From the NCBI RefSeq assembly GCF_000718985.1, contig NZ_JODL01000023.1, positions 16,409-80,408 on the forward strand: a stretch of 64,000 nt of DNA, read 5' to 3'. Below the pieces are notes generated by a model. That model made no database searches and had not been told where the DNA came from. It saw only the letters and a program-made list of their open reading frames with translations. Of this stretch, positions 47,959 through 56,666 are shown piece after piece. Position numbers and translations under genes: made by a program. This stretch comes from Streptomyces megasporus. GTDB lineage: Bacteria; Actinomycetota; Actinomycetes; Streptomycetales; Streptomycetaceae. How positions within the stretch are numbered: position 1 is the first letter of the stretch; every line of letters begins with the position of its first letter.

Positions 47959-48759
47959 TCAGGCGACGGCGTCCGGCCGGACGGCCAGCTCGTCCAGCGC
48001 TTCGAGCAGCCCCGGAAGCTCCGGACCGCGGCCCACCGGAAGCACCTCGCCCGGCTCGTCGTCCAGCAGGACGAAGGCGATGTCGTCGGTCCGGGCCACC
48101 AGACTCCAGCCCGGACCGTCCGCGCGGAGTGTCCGGGCGCTGTCGGTGGCGAAGGCCGAGCGGACCCGGCCGGGCGGCGGCGGGGAGTCCAGATAGGCGC
48201 GGGCCTCCTCCAGAGCGCGACGCGCCTTGCCGTGCGGCCGCTCGCCCGGATCGACGAACGTCACGTCCGCGTCGACCTGCGCGCGCCAGTCCGCCCACCG
48301 CAGCGCGATCTCGTCGGCGCCCAGCCGCCGCTGCGCGGGGCCCCAGCGCGAGGTGTCCGGCGGGGACAGCGGTGCCCGACCGCCGTCCAACTCGGGGTCG
48401 GGTTCCGGATCGTGAGGGGCCGGGACACCCGGCGCGGACACCGCCAGCGCCAATGGCCAGCCGGGGAGCGCGGCGGCGATCGTCCGCTCCTCCGGGGACA
48501 GGTCGTACTCCATACCGCAGTCCCAGGCGGCGATCGCGCACGCCACGAGGGCCACGTCCTCCGTGACCACCGTCCAGCGCGCCCCCTGCCCGTCCTGCCC
48601 GAGCACGAGGCCGTAGCCCTCCGCGTACGGCTCCAGACCGAGCGCGGCGCACGCCTCGGGGTAGTCGTCGCCGAGAACGCTCGGGAACTGCGCGGGGGTG
48701 AGCAGCACCGCGGTCAGCACGTACAGCGCGTCGTCGCTCTCGCTCGCCGCATCCGGCAC
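47959..48759 (-). CDS. Conserved hypothetical protein, acidic
   Basis: A 266-residue soluble acidic protein, not assigned to a known family. It has a Tyr-Val-Leu-Thr-Ala-Val-Leu-Leu-Thr N-terminal strand, a Trp-Thr-Val-Val-Thr-Glu-Asp-Val-Ala-Leu stretch, a Pro/Asp-rich linker near residue 115, and a C-terminal half with Trp-Ser-Leu-Val-Ala-Arg-Thr-Asp-Asp-Ile-Ala-Phe-Val-Leu-Leu-Asp-Asp-Glu-Pro. Codon use is normal for the genome. The gap to the next gene (48760-49057) shows nothing clear. Confidence 0.65.
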   Translation of the reverse strand: MPDAASESDDALYVLTAVLLTPAQFPSVLGDDYPEACAALGLEPYAEGYGLVLGQDGQGARWTVVTEDVALVACAIAAWDCGMEYDLSPEERTIAAALPGWPLALAVSAPGVPAPHDPEPDPELDGGRAPLSPPDTSRWGPAQRRLGADEIALRWADWRAQVDADVTFVDPGERPHGKARRALEEARAYLDSPPPPGRVRSAFATDSARTLRADGPGWSLVARTDDIAFVLLDDEPGEVLPVGRGPELPGLLEALDELAVRPDAVA

Positions 48760-49057
48760 GCCGGCCTCCTCTCCGTCCGGTTACCGCCCGGTTCGTTGGC
48801 GCACCCTAGCCAGGTGACGGGGGTGGCGTCGAGAGACCGGAGACACTTCCGAGTGACAAAGGGGCGGACGAGGGACGACACTCCGGGCGCCGGCGCGGGG
48901 CCGACCGCCGTCCACCGGGATGTCCGTTTCCGGTTCCGGGGCCCGGTACTCGTCCTTCCGTTTCCGGCCGTGCCCTCGGCAGACCGGAAGGGTGGTTGCC
49001 CGGGGGCCCGTCGTGGGTAAGGCTGGCACGGCATGACCACGAGAAGGGGGACCGGGC

Positions 49058-49450
49058 ATGGCCCTGAGCAGTGAGCTGGACTGGCTCTTGGACGATCTGA
49101 CACAGCGGGTGTCATCGGTACGGCACGCGCTGGTGCTCTCGAACGACGGATTGGTCACGGCGGCCGGCCAGGGGTTGGAGCGGAGCGAGGCCGAACACCT
49201 CGCCGCGGTCTCCTCCGGGCTGCACAGCCTGGCCAGGGGGACGGGAGAGCACTTCCACGTGGGCCGGGTGCGCCAGACGGTGATCGAGTTCGACGAGGGG
49301 ATGTTGTTCGTGACGGCCGCCGGACACGGCAGTTGCCTGTGCGTGCTCACCACGGCGGACGCCGACATGGGGCAGGTCGCCTACGAGATGACCTTGTTGG
49401 TGAACCGGGTCGGCGAACACCTGGGCGTGGCCATGCGCAACGGCCACTGA
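49058..49450 (+). CDS. Roadblock/LC7-domain protein (CvnB-like), solitary
   Basis: A 130-residue roadblock protein. It starts Leu-Asp-Trp-Leu-Leu-Asp-Asp-Leu and has Val-Arg-His-Ala-Leu-Val-Leu-Ser-Asn-Asp-Gly-Leu, Glu-His-Leu-Ala-Ala-Val-Ser-Ser-Gly-Leu and a final Leu-Leu-Val-Asn-Arg-Val-Gly helix. Proteins of this type (CvnB) normally sit between a sensor kinase and DUF742/GTPase genes in Streptomyces conservons. Here none of those genes is adjacent, so it may serve a distant GTPase. ATG 49058 has AAGGGGG upstream. Confidence 0.9.
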   Translation: MALSSELDWLLDDLTQRVSSVRHALVLSNDGLVTAAGQGLERSEAEHLAAVSSGLHSLARGTGEHFHVGRVRQTVIEFDEGMLFVTAAGHGSCLCVLTTADADMGQVAYEMTLLVNRVGEHLGVAMRNGH

Positions 49451-49627
49451 ACATCCGACGGGCGGCGCGTCCTTCGACCGACCACCGACCACTCGCTCGC
49501 CGACGGCGCCATCCGACCCGGCTCCACCAGGCATTTCCCCGAGTTTTCCACAGGCTCCGCGCACCGCGGCGACCACGGGTTACGGTCGTCGCTCACGGTG
49601 ATCGAAGCGTTGCGGAGGGGGACCGCC

Positions 49628-50608
49628 ATGTCCGTGGATCTGTCGTTGGAGCCGTTGTCGAGGCCGCTGTCGAAAGCGGTGCGGAGGGGGAGGCCCGAGG
49701 CTTCGGGGAAGGAGGCGACGGGCCGGAGCGCCTCGGTGGGCACCGTGGCGATGGGCGAGGCGCGTCGCGCGCTGGGGCTGAGGCCACGCGAGTTGGAACT
49801 GGCCGTCCACCTCGGAGAGGTGGCCACGGTGACATCGGAGCGGACAGGGCACCGTCGGGTGTCCGTGGCGGAGGTGGCGCGGCTCCGCGCCGAGGAGGGA
49901 CATCCGGACACTCTGAGGGAGCGGCTGCGCCTGGTCGGCGCCCGAGAGGGTGCCGCGCTGCTGGGCGTCTCCCCGTCCCGCTTCGCCCGACTGGCCCGGG
50001 CGGGCTGTTTCGGTCCGGTGCGCTTCTCCCTCAACCGGTACCGGTCGGTGGTCTGGCACTACCGCGCGGCCGAGTTGCGGGACGTCGCCGAGCAGCAGCC
50101 GGAACTGCTCGGCGGCATCCTGCCCGAGGGGCTGCGGCGCCTGCCGGCCGAGGGCGAGGACTGGCGTCCGCGCCACTGGCGCAACCGCCGCATCGCCCAC
50201 CTGCTGCGCGGGACGGACGACCCGTGGGCGGCTGCCGCCGCCCACGCCGCCGTGCTCGCCCCGAAGGTGGTGCGAGAGGCGGTGCCGGATCGGACCGAGC
50301 GGGCCCGACTGGAGGAACTCCGACCGGACCTGGCGCCGGTCCGGCCGGAGTCCCTCGCCGCCCGCGATGTCGTCCGGAGACTGCTCACGGCCGACGGCGA
50401 GGAGGAGATCCTCTGGCACCGAATGGGTCTGACCCTGGCGCTGAGCACGGCACGGTCGGCGCGCCCGCTGTCCCGACCGCCGGGTGGGGAGGCGTCAGCC
50501 GCCCGCCTTCCGGAAGAGCCCCTCCTGCATCACGGACACCAACAGCCGACCCCGCCGGTCGAAGATCTGCCCCCGGGCGAGCCCGCGAGCGCCGGTCGCG
50601 ACGGGTGA
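49628..50608 (+). CDS. DUF6397-like helix-turn-helix protein
   Basis: A 326-residue Arg-rich protein. The middle contains two helical repeats like winged or excisionase-type helix-turn-helix units: Ala-Arg-Arg-Ala-Leu-Gly-Leu-Arg-Pro-Arg-Glu-Leu-Glu, then Gly-Ala-Ala-Leu-Leu-Gly-Val-Ser-Pro-Ser-Arg-Phe-Ala-Arg-Leu-Ala-Arg-Ala-Gly. It looks like the Streptomyces DUF6397 proteins I remember; the function is unknown, DNA binding is a guess. ATG 49628 has GGAGGGGG upstream. The last 114 bases overlap the convergent thioesterase gene, where the tail becomes Pro/His-rich and probably disordered. Confidence 0.7.
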   Translation: MSVDLSLEPLSRPLSKAVRRGRPEASGKEATGRSASVGTVAMGEARRALGLRPRELELAVHLGEVATVTSERTGHRRVSVAEVARLRAEEGHPDTLRERLRLVGAREGAALLGVSPSRFARLARAGCFGPVRFSLNRYRSVVWHYRAAELRDVAEQQPELLGGILPEGLRRLPAEGEDWRPRHWRNRRIAHLLRGTDDPWAAAAAHAAVLAPKVVREAVPDRTERARLEELRPDLAPVRPESLAARDVVRRLLTADGEEEILWHRMGLTLALSTARSARPLSRPPGGEASAARLPEEPLLHHGHQQPTPPVEDLPPGEPASAGRDG

Positions 50609-51370
50609 CTCCTGCTGGTAGAGGAACCACTCGTCGGCGCGGAAGGGGTTGTGGAACCACATCGCGTGGTCCAGCGAGGCCATGTCGAAGCCGCGCGGCC
50701 CCCACAGGGGCTCGATCGGCAGGCGCACCGTGTCCAGCAGCGTCATGTCGCTGGCGTAGGTGACGGCGCAGGTGTGGACGAGCGGATCGTCTCCCAGCGG
50801 GCCCACCGCGCGCATCCACACCGCGCTGCGCGGCTCCACGCCCTCCAGATCACGCGGCGTCCAGCGCAGCCGTTCCACGTACCGGATGTCGAACGGCTGG
50901 TGGTACGTCATGCGCTCCAGCGACTCGGGCAGCGCGCCCAGCCGGTCGCGGATCTCGTCGGTCAGCCTCGGCAGCGACTCGGGATCCGGTACCTCCGGCA
51001 TCGGCACCTGGTGCTCGAAACCCTGCTCGTCCCGGTGGAAGGAGGCGGTCAGATTGAAGACCGTCCGGCCCTGTTGCACGGCCACCACGCGGCGGGTGGT
51101 GAAGGACCGCCCGTCGCGCACCCGCTCGACCATGTACACGATCGGCACGCCGGGTACTCCCGGACGCAGGAAGTACGCGTGCAACGAGTGCACCGGACGG
51201 TCCCCGTCGGTGGTGCGCCCGGCCGCGACCAGCGCCTGTCCGGCGACCTGGCCGCCGAAGACGCGCTGTAGGGGCTCGTCCGGACTGTGGCCCCGGAAGA
51301 TGTTCTCCTCGATCCGTTCCAGATCCAGGAGGTCGACCAGGCGCTCGGTGGGAGTGTCGGGCTCGGTCAT
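50495..51370 (-). CDS. tesB: Acyl-CoA thioesterase II
   Basis: A 291-residue double hot-dog protein of the TesB type. The N-terminal hot-dog has Gln-Arg-Val-Phe-Gly-Gly-Gln-Val-Ala-Gly-Gln-Ala-Leu, then His-Ser-Leu-His-Ala-Tyr-Phe-Leu-Arg-Pro-Gly. The C-terminal one has Ser-Leu-Asp-His-Ala-Met-Trp-Phe-His (catalytic Asp) and Tyr-Gln-Gln-Glu-Ser-Pro. It hydrolyses medium- and long-chain acyl-CoA to free acid and CoA. It lies 34 bp downstream of the helicase stop on the same strand. Its 3' end overlaps the DUF6397-like gene on the other strand. Confidence 0.92.
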   Translation of the reverse strand: MTEPDTPTERLVDLLDLERIEENIFRGHSPDEPLQRVFGGQVAGQALVAAGRTTDGDRPVHSLHAYFLRPGVPGVPIVYMVERVRDGRSFTTRRVVAVQQGRTVFNLTASFHRDEQGFEHQVPMPEVPDPESLPRLTDEIRDRLGALPESLERMTYHQPFDIRYVERLRWTPRDLEGVEPRSAVWMRAVGPLGDDPLVHTCAVTYASDMTLLDTVRLPIEPLWGPRGFDMASLDHAMWFHNPFRADEWFLYQQESPVATGARGLARGQIFDRRGRLLVSVMQEGLFRKAGG

Positions 51371-51404
51371 CGTCGGTGTTCCCCTCTCCTTTCCCGGACC
51401 GCCG

Positions 51405-53927
51405 TCACAACTGCCCGACGTCGACGACCTTGATCACCGCTCGACCCTCGGCGTCGGAGGCCGTGAGGTCCACCTCGGCGGAGATGCCCCAGTCGTGGTC
51501 GCCGGCGGGGTCGGCGAAGGTCTGTCGGACCTTCCACAGACCGTCCTCGGGGTGCTCCTCGATCCGCAGCAGCTTCGGCCCGCGGGCGTCGGGGCCGGTG
51601 CCCAGCTCGTCGTACTCATCCCAGTACGCGTCCATGGCCTCGGCCCAGGCGTCGGCGTCCCACCCGGACTCGGCGTCCAACTCGCCCAGTTCCTCGACCT
51701 TGTCCAGGGCGGCCAGCTCCACCCGCCGGAACATCGCGTTGCGCACCAGGACGCGGAAGGCACGGGCGTTGGCGGTGACGGGCTTGACCTGGTCGGCGCG
51801 CTCCTGGGCCTCCTCGGCCGTCTCGGTCTCGGGGTTGGCCAACTGCTCCCACTCGTCCAGCAGACTGGAGTCGACCTGGCGGACCATCTCACCGAGCCAG
51901 GCGACGATGTCCTGGAAGTCCTCGGACTTCAGGTCGTCCGGCACGGTGTGCTCCAGCGCCTTGTAGGCACTGGCCAGATAGCGCAGCACGATGCCCTCGG
52001 TGCGCGCCAACTCGTAGTGGGAGACGAACTCCCCGAAGGTCATGGCCCGTTCGTACATGTCACGGACGACGGACTTCGGGGACAGCGGATGGTCGCCGAC
52101 CCAGGGGTGGCTCTTGCGGTAGACGCCGTAGGCGTGGAAGAGCAACTCCTCCAACGGCTTGGGGTAGCCGATGTCCGCCAGCCGCTCCATGCGCTCCTCG
52201 TACTCGACGCCGTCCGCCTTCATGCGTGCCACGGCCTCGCCCCTGGCCTTGTTCTGCTGGGCGGCGAGGATCGGCCGGGGATCGTCCAGGGTGGACTCCA
52301 CGACGGAGACCATGTCCAGCGCGTACGAGGGCGATTCGGGGTCCAGCAGCTCGAAGGCGGCCAGCGCGAAGGTGGACAGCGGCTGGTTGAGCGCGAAGTC
52401 CTGCTGGAGGTCGACGGTCAACCGGATGGTGCGCCCCTCGGCGTCCGGGGTGTCGAGCTGCTCGACGATCCCCCCGTCCAGCAACGATCGGTAGATGGCG
52501 ATCGCCCGCCGGATGTGGCGCAACTGGCTGCGCCGGTCCTCGTGGTTGTCCTCCAGCAGCTTGCGCATCGCCTGGAACGCGTCACCGGGGCGCGCGATGA
52601 CGGACAGCAGCATCGCGTGGGTCACCTTGAAACGGGAGGTGAGCGGCTCCGGCTCGGAGGCGATCAGCTTCTCGAAGGTCTTCTCGCTCCAGTTGACGAA
52701 GCCCTCCGGAGCCTTCTTCCGGACCACCTTGCGGCGCTTCTTCGGATCGTCCCCGGCCTTGGCGAGGGCCTTCTCGTTCTCGATGACGTGCTCGGGGGCC
52801 TGGGCGACGACCAGCCCCGCCGTGTCGAAGCCCGCCCGCCCGGCACGGCCCGCGATCTGATGGAACTCCCGCGCGCGCAGCACCCGCACCCGGTTGCCGT
52901 CGTACTTGGTCAGCGCGGTGAACAGCACCGTGCGGATGGGCACGTTGACCCCCACCCCCAGCGTGTCGGTGCCGCAGATCACCTTGAGCAGACCCGCCTG
53001 CGCCAGCCTCTCCACCAGCCGCCGGTACTTCGGCAGCATCCCCGCGTGGTGCACTCCGATGCCGTGCCGGACGAAGCGCGAGAGGTTCCGCCCGAACTTG
53101 GTGGTGAAGCGGAAGTTGCCGATCAGCTTGGCGATCTCGTCCTTCTCCGCGCGCGAGCACATGTTGATGCTCATCAGCGCCTGGGCGCGCTCCACCGCCT
53201 GCGCCTGGGTGAAGTGCACGATGTACACCGGCGCCTGCCGGGTTTCGAGCAGTTCGGTCAGTGTCTCGGTCAGCGAGGTCGTGCGGTACTCGTAGCTCAG
53301 CGGCACCGGCCGGGTGGCGGAACGCACCACGGCGGTCGGACGCCCGGTGCGCCGGGTCAGGTCGCCCTCGAAGCGGCTCACGTCGCCGAGCGTCGCCGAC
53401 ATCAGGACGAACTGCGCCTGCGGCAGCTCCAGCAACGGGATCTGCCAGGCCCAACCACGATCCGGCTCGGCGTAGAAGTGGAACTCGTCCATCACGACCT
53501 GGCCGATGTCGGCGTCGGCGCCGTCCCGCAACGCGATGGAGGCGAGCACCTCGGCGGTGCAGCAGATGACGGGCGCGTCGGCGTTGACCGAGGCGTCGCC
53601 GGTGAGCATGCCGACGTTCTCGGTGCCGAAGAGCTTGCACAGGTCGAAGAACTTCTCCGACACCAGCGCCTTGATGGGCGCGGTGTAGAAGGTGACCTTG
53701 TCCTGGGCGAGTGCGGCGAAGTGGGCACCGGCCGCGACCAGGCTCTTCCCGGAGCCGGTCGGGGTGGACAGGATGACGTTCGCTCCGGAGACCACTTCGA
53801 TCAGCGCCTCCTCCTGGGCGGGGTAGAGCGTGATGCCCCGGCCCTCGGCCCAGCGGGAGAAGGCGTCGTAGAGAGCGTCGGGATCGGCGGTACTCGGCAT
53901 CTGATCGATAAGGGTCACGCCCTCCAT
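51405..53927 (-). CDS. DEAD/DEAH-box helicase (DUF3516 type)
   Basis: An 840-residue superfamily 2 helicase. It shows motif I Thr-Pro-Thr-Gly-Ser-Gly-Lys-Ser, motif Ia Thr-Ala-Pro-Ile-Lys-Ala-Leu, motif II Met-Asp-Glu-Phe-His, motif III Met-Ser-Ala-Thr and motif VI Gln-Ile-Ala-Gly-Arg-Ala-Gly-Arg-Ala-Gly. The long C-terminal part, Glu-rich and helical, is the DUF3516 extension of actinobacterial Ski2-like helicases. It probably unwinds RNA or DNA in processing or repair; the exact substrate is unknown. The start at 53927 leaves a short Met-Glu-Gly-Val-Thr leader; a later ATG nine codons in is possible. It is divergent from the membrane protein at 54040. Confidence 0.92.
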   Translation of the reverse strand: MEGVTLIDQMPSTADPDALYDAFSRWAEGRGITLYPAQEEALIEVVSGANVILSTPTGSGKSLVAAGAHFAALAQDKVTFYTAPIKALVSEKFFDLCKLFGTENVGMLTGDASVNADAPVICCTAEVLASIALRDGADADIGQVVMDEFHFYAEPDRGWAWQIPLLELPQAQFVLMSATLGDVSRFEGDLTRRTGRPTAVVRSATRPVPLSYEYRTTSLTETLTELLETRQAPVYIVHFTQAQAVERAQALMSINMCSRAEKDEIAKLIGNFRFTTKFGRNLSRFVRHGIGVHHAGMLPKYRRLVERLAQAGLLKVICGTDTLGVGVNVPIRTVLFTALTKYDGNRVRVLRAREFHQIAGRAGRAGFDTAGLVVAQAPEHVIENEKALAKAGDDPKKRRKVVRKKAPEGFVNWSEKTFEKLIASEPEPLTSRFKVTHAMLLSVIARPGDAFQAMRKLLEDNHEDRRSQLRHIRRAIAIYRSLLDGGIVEQLDTPDAEGRTIRLTVDLQQDFALNQPLSTFALAAFELLDPESPSYALDMVSVVESTLDDPRPILAAQQNKARGEAVARMKADGVEYEERMERLADIGYPKPLEELLFHAYGVYRKSHPWVGDHPLSPKSVVRDMYERAMTFGEFVSHYELARTEGIVLRYLASAYKALEHTVPDDLKSEDFQDIVAWLGEMVRQVDSSLLDEWEQLANPETETAEEAQERADQVKPVTANARAFRVLVRNAMFRRVELAALDKVEELGELDAESGWDADAWAEAMDAYWDEYDELGTGPDARGPKLLRIEEHPEDGLWKVRQTFADPAGDHDWGISAEVDLTASDAEGRAVIKVVDVGQL

Positions 53928-54039
53928 ACTGCCTGCCGGCGCCGCCTCGGGGGGAACCGGCCGACGATACGAAGATCACGGACGCTACGCTGTGTCGCCG
54001 GCAGGGCGGCGGAGCGAGAACGATGGGGTGGGGACGCAC

Positions 54040-54834
54040 ATGATGGGACCGGCGCATTCGCTGTCGGGGGCGGCGGCCTGGTTGGCGGTGGGCGCGGTGG
54101 CCGACGCCCTGGACCGGCCGATGCCCTGGCCGGTCCTGGTGGTCGGCGCCCTGATCTGCGCGGGCGCGGCCCTCGCGCCCGACCTGGACCACAAGTCGGC
54201 GACGATCTCCCGTGCCTTCGGGCCGCTCTCCAAGTGGCTGTGCGAGGTGATCGAGAAACTGTCGTGCGCGGTCTACAAGGCGACCCGCAAGCCCGGCGAC
54301 CCCAGGCGTTCCGGTGGCCACCGCACCCTGACCCACACCTGGCTGTGGGCGGTGCTGATGGGGGCGGGCTTCTCCGCCCTCGCGGTGCTCGGCGGTCGCT
54401 GGGTGGTGCTGGGCATCCTCTTCGTCCACATGGTGCTGGCCGTCGAGGGCCTGCTGTGGCGGGCGGCGCGGGTCTCCAGCGACGTCCTGGTGTGGCTGCT
54501 CGGCGCCACCAGCGCCTGGATCCTGGCGGACATCCTGAACAAGCCCGGCAACGGAGCGGACTGGCTGTTCACCGGGCCGGGCCAGGAGTACCTCTGGCTG
54601 GGGCTGCCGATCGTGCTCGGCGCCCTGGTGCACAACGTCGGCGACGCCATCACCGTCTCCGGCTGCCCGATCCTGTGGCCGATCCCCGTGGGCAACAAGC
54701 GCTGGCACCCGGTGGGCCCGCCCAAGTCCATACGGTTCAAGGCGGGCAGTTGGGTCGAGCTGCGCGTCCTGATGCCCGCCTTCACCATCACGGGCGCGAT
54801 GAGCGGAATGTGGGCCCTGGGCCTCATCGGCTGA
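54040..54834 (+). CDS. YdjM/LexA-binding-type membrane metal-dependent hydrolase
   Basis: A 264-residue membrane protein from the first of two adjacent ATG codons. It has the family marks Pro-Ala-His-Ser-Leu-Ser-Gly, Leu-Ala-Pro-Asp-Leu-Asp-His and His-Arg-Thr-Leu-Thr-His-Thr, which carry the metal-type His and Asp residues, among five or six membrane helices. The C-terminal part has Gly-Asp-Ala-Ile-Thr-Val-Ser-Gly-Cys-Pro. Relatives in E. coli are LexA-regulated inner-membrane proteins, some proposed as hydrolases. The gap to the helicase gene is about 110 bp and divergent. Confidence 0.8.
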   Translation: MMGPAHSLSGAAAWLAVGAVADALDRPMPWPVLVVGALICAGAALAPDLDHKSATISRAFGPLSKWLCEVIEKLSCAVYKATRKPGDPRRSGGHRTLTHTWLWAVLMGAGFSALAVLGGRWVVLGILFVHMVLAVEGLLWRAARVSSDVLVWLLGATSAWILADILNKPGNGADWLFTGPGQEYLWLGLPIVLGALVHNVGDAITVSGCPILWPIPVGNKRWHPVGPPKSIRFKAGSWVELRVLMPAFTITGAMSGMWALGLIG

Positions 54835-54836
54835 CC

Positions 54837-54865
54837 CCGCCGGCCGGGACGGGCCCGGCCGGCGG
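54837..54865. terminator. Bidirectional hairpin
   Basis: Arms 54837-54848 and 54854-54865 are perfect 12-bp complements just after the YdjM-like stop and before the convergent ABC exporter stop. Confidence 0.75.
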
Positions 54866-54884
54866 AAGTCCGTCCGGCACGGAC

Positions 54885-56666
54885 TCAGCCGTGCCAGGAC
54901 CGCCACAGCGCCGCGTAGGCGCCGCCCGCGGCGACCAGTTCGTCGTGTCCGCCCCACTCGCTGATCCGACCGTCCTCCACGACCGCGATCACGTCCGCGT
55001 CGTGCGCGGTGTGCAGCCGGTGCGCGATCGCCACCACCGTGCGCCCCTCCAGCACCCGAGCGAGCGAACGCTCCAGGTGCCGGGCGGCGCGCGGATCCAG
55101 CAGCGAGGTCGCCTCGTCCAACACCAGGGTGTGCGGGTCGGCCAGCACCAGTCGGGCCAGCGCGATCTGTTGGGCCTGGGCCGGAGTGACCGCCATACCG
55201 CCGGAGCCGACCTCGCTGTCCAGACCGTCCGCCAGGGCGCGCGCCCAGCCGTCGGCGTCCACCGCGGCGAGCGCGGCCCACAGGTCGTCGTCTCCGGCGT
55301 CCGGATTCGCCAGCAGGAGGTTGTCGCGGAGCGTGCCGACGAAGACGTGGTGCTCCTGGTTGACCAGCGCCACGTGCTCGCGCACCCGCTCCGCCGGCAT
55401 CCGGGCCAGTTCCGCCCCGCCGAGTGTGACCTCGCCCGTCCGCGGCGCGTAGATCCCGGCCAACAGCCGTCCCAGCGTGGACTTCCCCGCGCCCGACGGT
55501 CCGACCAGCGCGACCCGGGCACCGGGAGGCACCGCCAAGGACACCTCGTGCAGCACGTCGTCGCCCTCGCGGTAACCAAAACGCACCGCGTCGGCCCGCA
55601 CCTCGCGGCCCTCGGGAACCACCGTGTCATCGCCGGAACCGGGCTCGATCTCCCGCACCCCGACCAATCGGGCCAGGGAGACCTGGGCGACCTGGAGCTC
55701 GTCGTACCAGCGCAGGATCAGCCCGATCGGCTCGACCAACATCTGGGCGAGCAACGCGCCCGTGGTCAGCTCTCCCACGGAGAGCCATCCCCGCATCACG
55801 AAGACGCCGCCGAGCGTCAGCACCGAGCCCAGGATCAACACGTGGGTCGCGTTGACGACGGGGAAGAGAACGGTCCGCAACCACAGCGTGTACCGCTCCC
55901 AGGCGGTCCACTCCCCGATGCGGCGCTCGGACAGGGCCACGCGCCGCGCGCCCAGCCGGTGGGCCTCCACCGTCCGTCCGGCGTCCACGGTCTCGGTCAA
56001 CGCCGCGGCGACGGCGGCGTACCCCGCCGCCTCGGAGCGGTAGGCCCCCGGCGCCCGGCGGTAGTACCAGCGACAGCCGACCAGCAGCACCGGCAGGGCG
56101 ATCACGACGGCCAGGGCCAGTGGCGGTGCCGTGACGGTGAGCGCGCCCAGCAGCAGCCCCGCCCAGACGATCCCGACCGACAGTTGGGGCACCGCCTCGC
56201 GCACGGCGTTGGAGAGTCGGTCGACGTCGGTGGTGATCCGGGAGAGCAGATCCCCGGTCCCGGCCCGTTCCAGTACGCCCGGCGGCAGCCGTACCGAGCG
56301 GACCAGGAAGTCCTCGCGCAGATCCGCCAGCATCCACTCGCCGAGCATCGCGCCACGCAGCCGCACCTGCCGGACGAAGACGGTCTGGACGGCCAAGGCG
56401 ACGGCGAACAGGGCGACGGTGCGCTCCACATGGATGTCGCGCGCTCCCGCGGCGAGGTCCTCCACCAGGTTCCCCAGCAGATGGGGGCCGACCATGGAGG
56501 CCACCACCGCGACGGCGTTCACCGACACCAGCAGCAGGAACGCCCGGCGGTGCCGTCGGAACAGTTCGCCGACGTAGGCGCGCACGGTCCGTGCCGAGCC
56601 GACCGGCAGGGTCGTGGCCGACTCGGACGCGGCCGGGTCGTACCGAGGGGGCGCGACGCCGATCAT
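54885..56666 (-). CDS. ABC exporter half-transporter with degenerate signature
   Basis: A 593-residue fusion of six membrane helices (residues about 30-330) and an ATPase. Walker A Gly-Pro-Ser-Gly-Ala-Gly-Lys-Ser, Walker B Leu-Val-Leu-Asp-Glu-Ala and H-loop Ala-His-Arg are intact. The signature is Val-Thr-Pro-Ala-Gln-Ala-Gln-Gln instead of Leu-Ser-Gly-Gly-Gln. The upstream gene, whose stop overlaps this start by four bases, encodes a partner with the opposite defects, so the two should form a heterodimer. The exported substrate is unknown; drug or lipid export is usual for this type. Confidence 0.92.
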   Translation of the reverse strand: MIGVAPPRYDPAASESATTLPVGSARTVRAYVGELFRRHRRAFLLLVSVNAVAVVASMVGPHLLGNLVEDLAAGARDIHVERTVALFAVALAVQTVFVRQVRLRGAMLGEWMLADLREDFLVRSVRLPPGVLERAGTGDLLSRITTDVDRLSNAVREAVPQLSVGIVWAGLLLGALTVTAPPLALAVVIALPVLLVGCRWYYRRAPGAYRSEAAGYAAVAAALTETVDAGRTVEAHRLGARRVALSERRIGEWTAWERYTLWLRTVLFPVVNATHVLILGSVLTLGGVFVMRGWLSVGELTTGALLAQMLVEPIGLILRWYDELQVAQVSLARLVGVREIEPGSGDDTVVPEGREVRADAVRFGYREGDDVLHEVSLAVPPGARVALVGPSGAGKSTLGRLLAGIYAPRTGEVTLGGAELARMPAERVREHVALVNQEHHVFVGTLRDNLLLANPDAGDDDLWAALAAVDADGWARALADGLDSEVGSGGMAVTPAQAQQIALARLVLADPHTLVLDEATSLLDPRAARHLERSLARVLEGRTVVAIAHRLHTAHDADVIAVVEDGRISEWGGHDELVAAGGAYAALWRSWHG

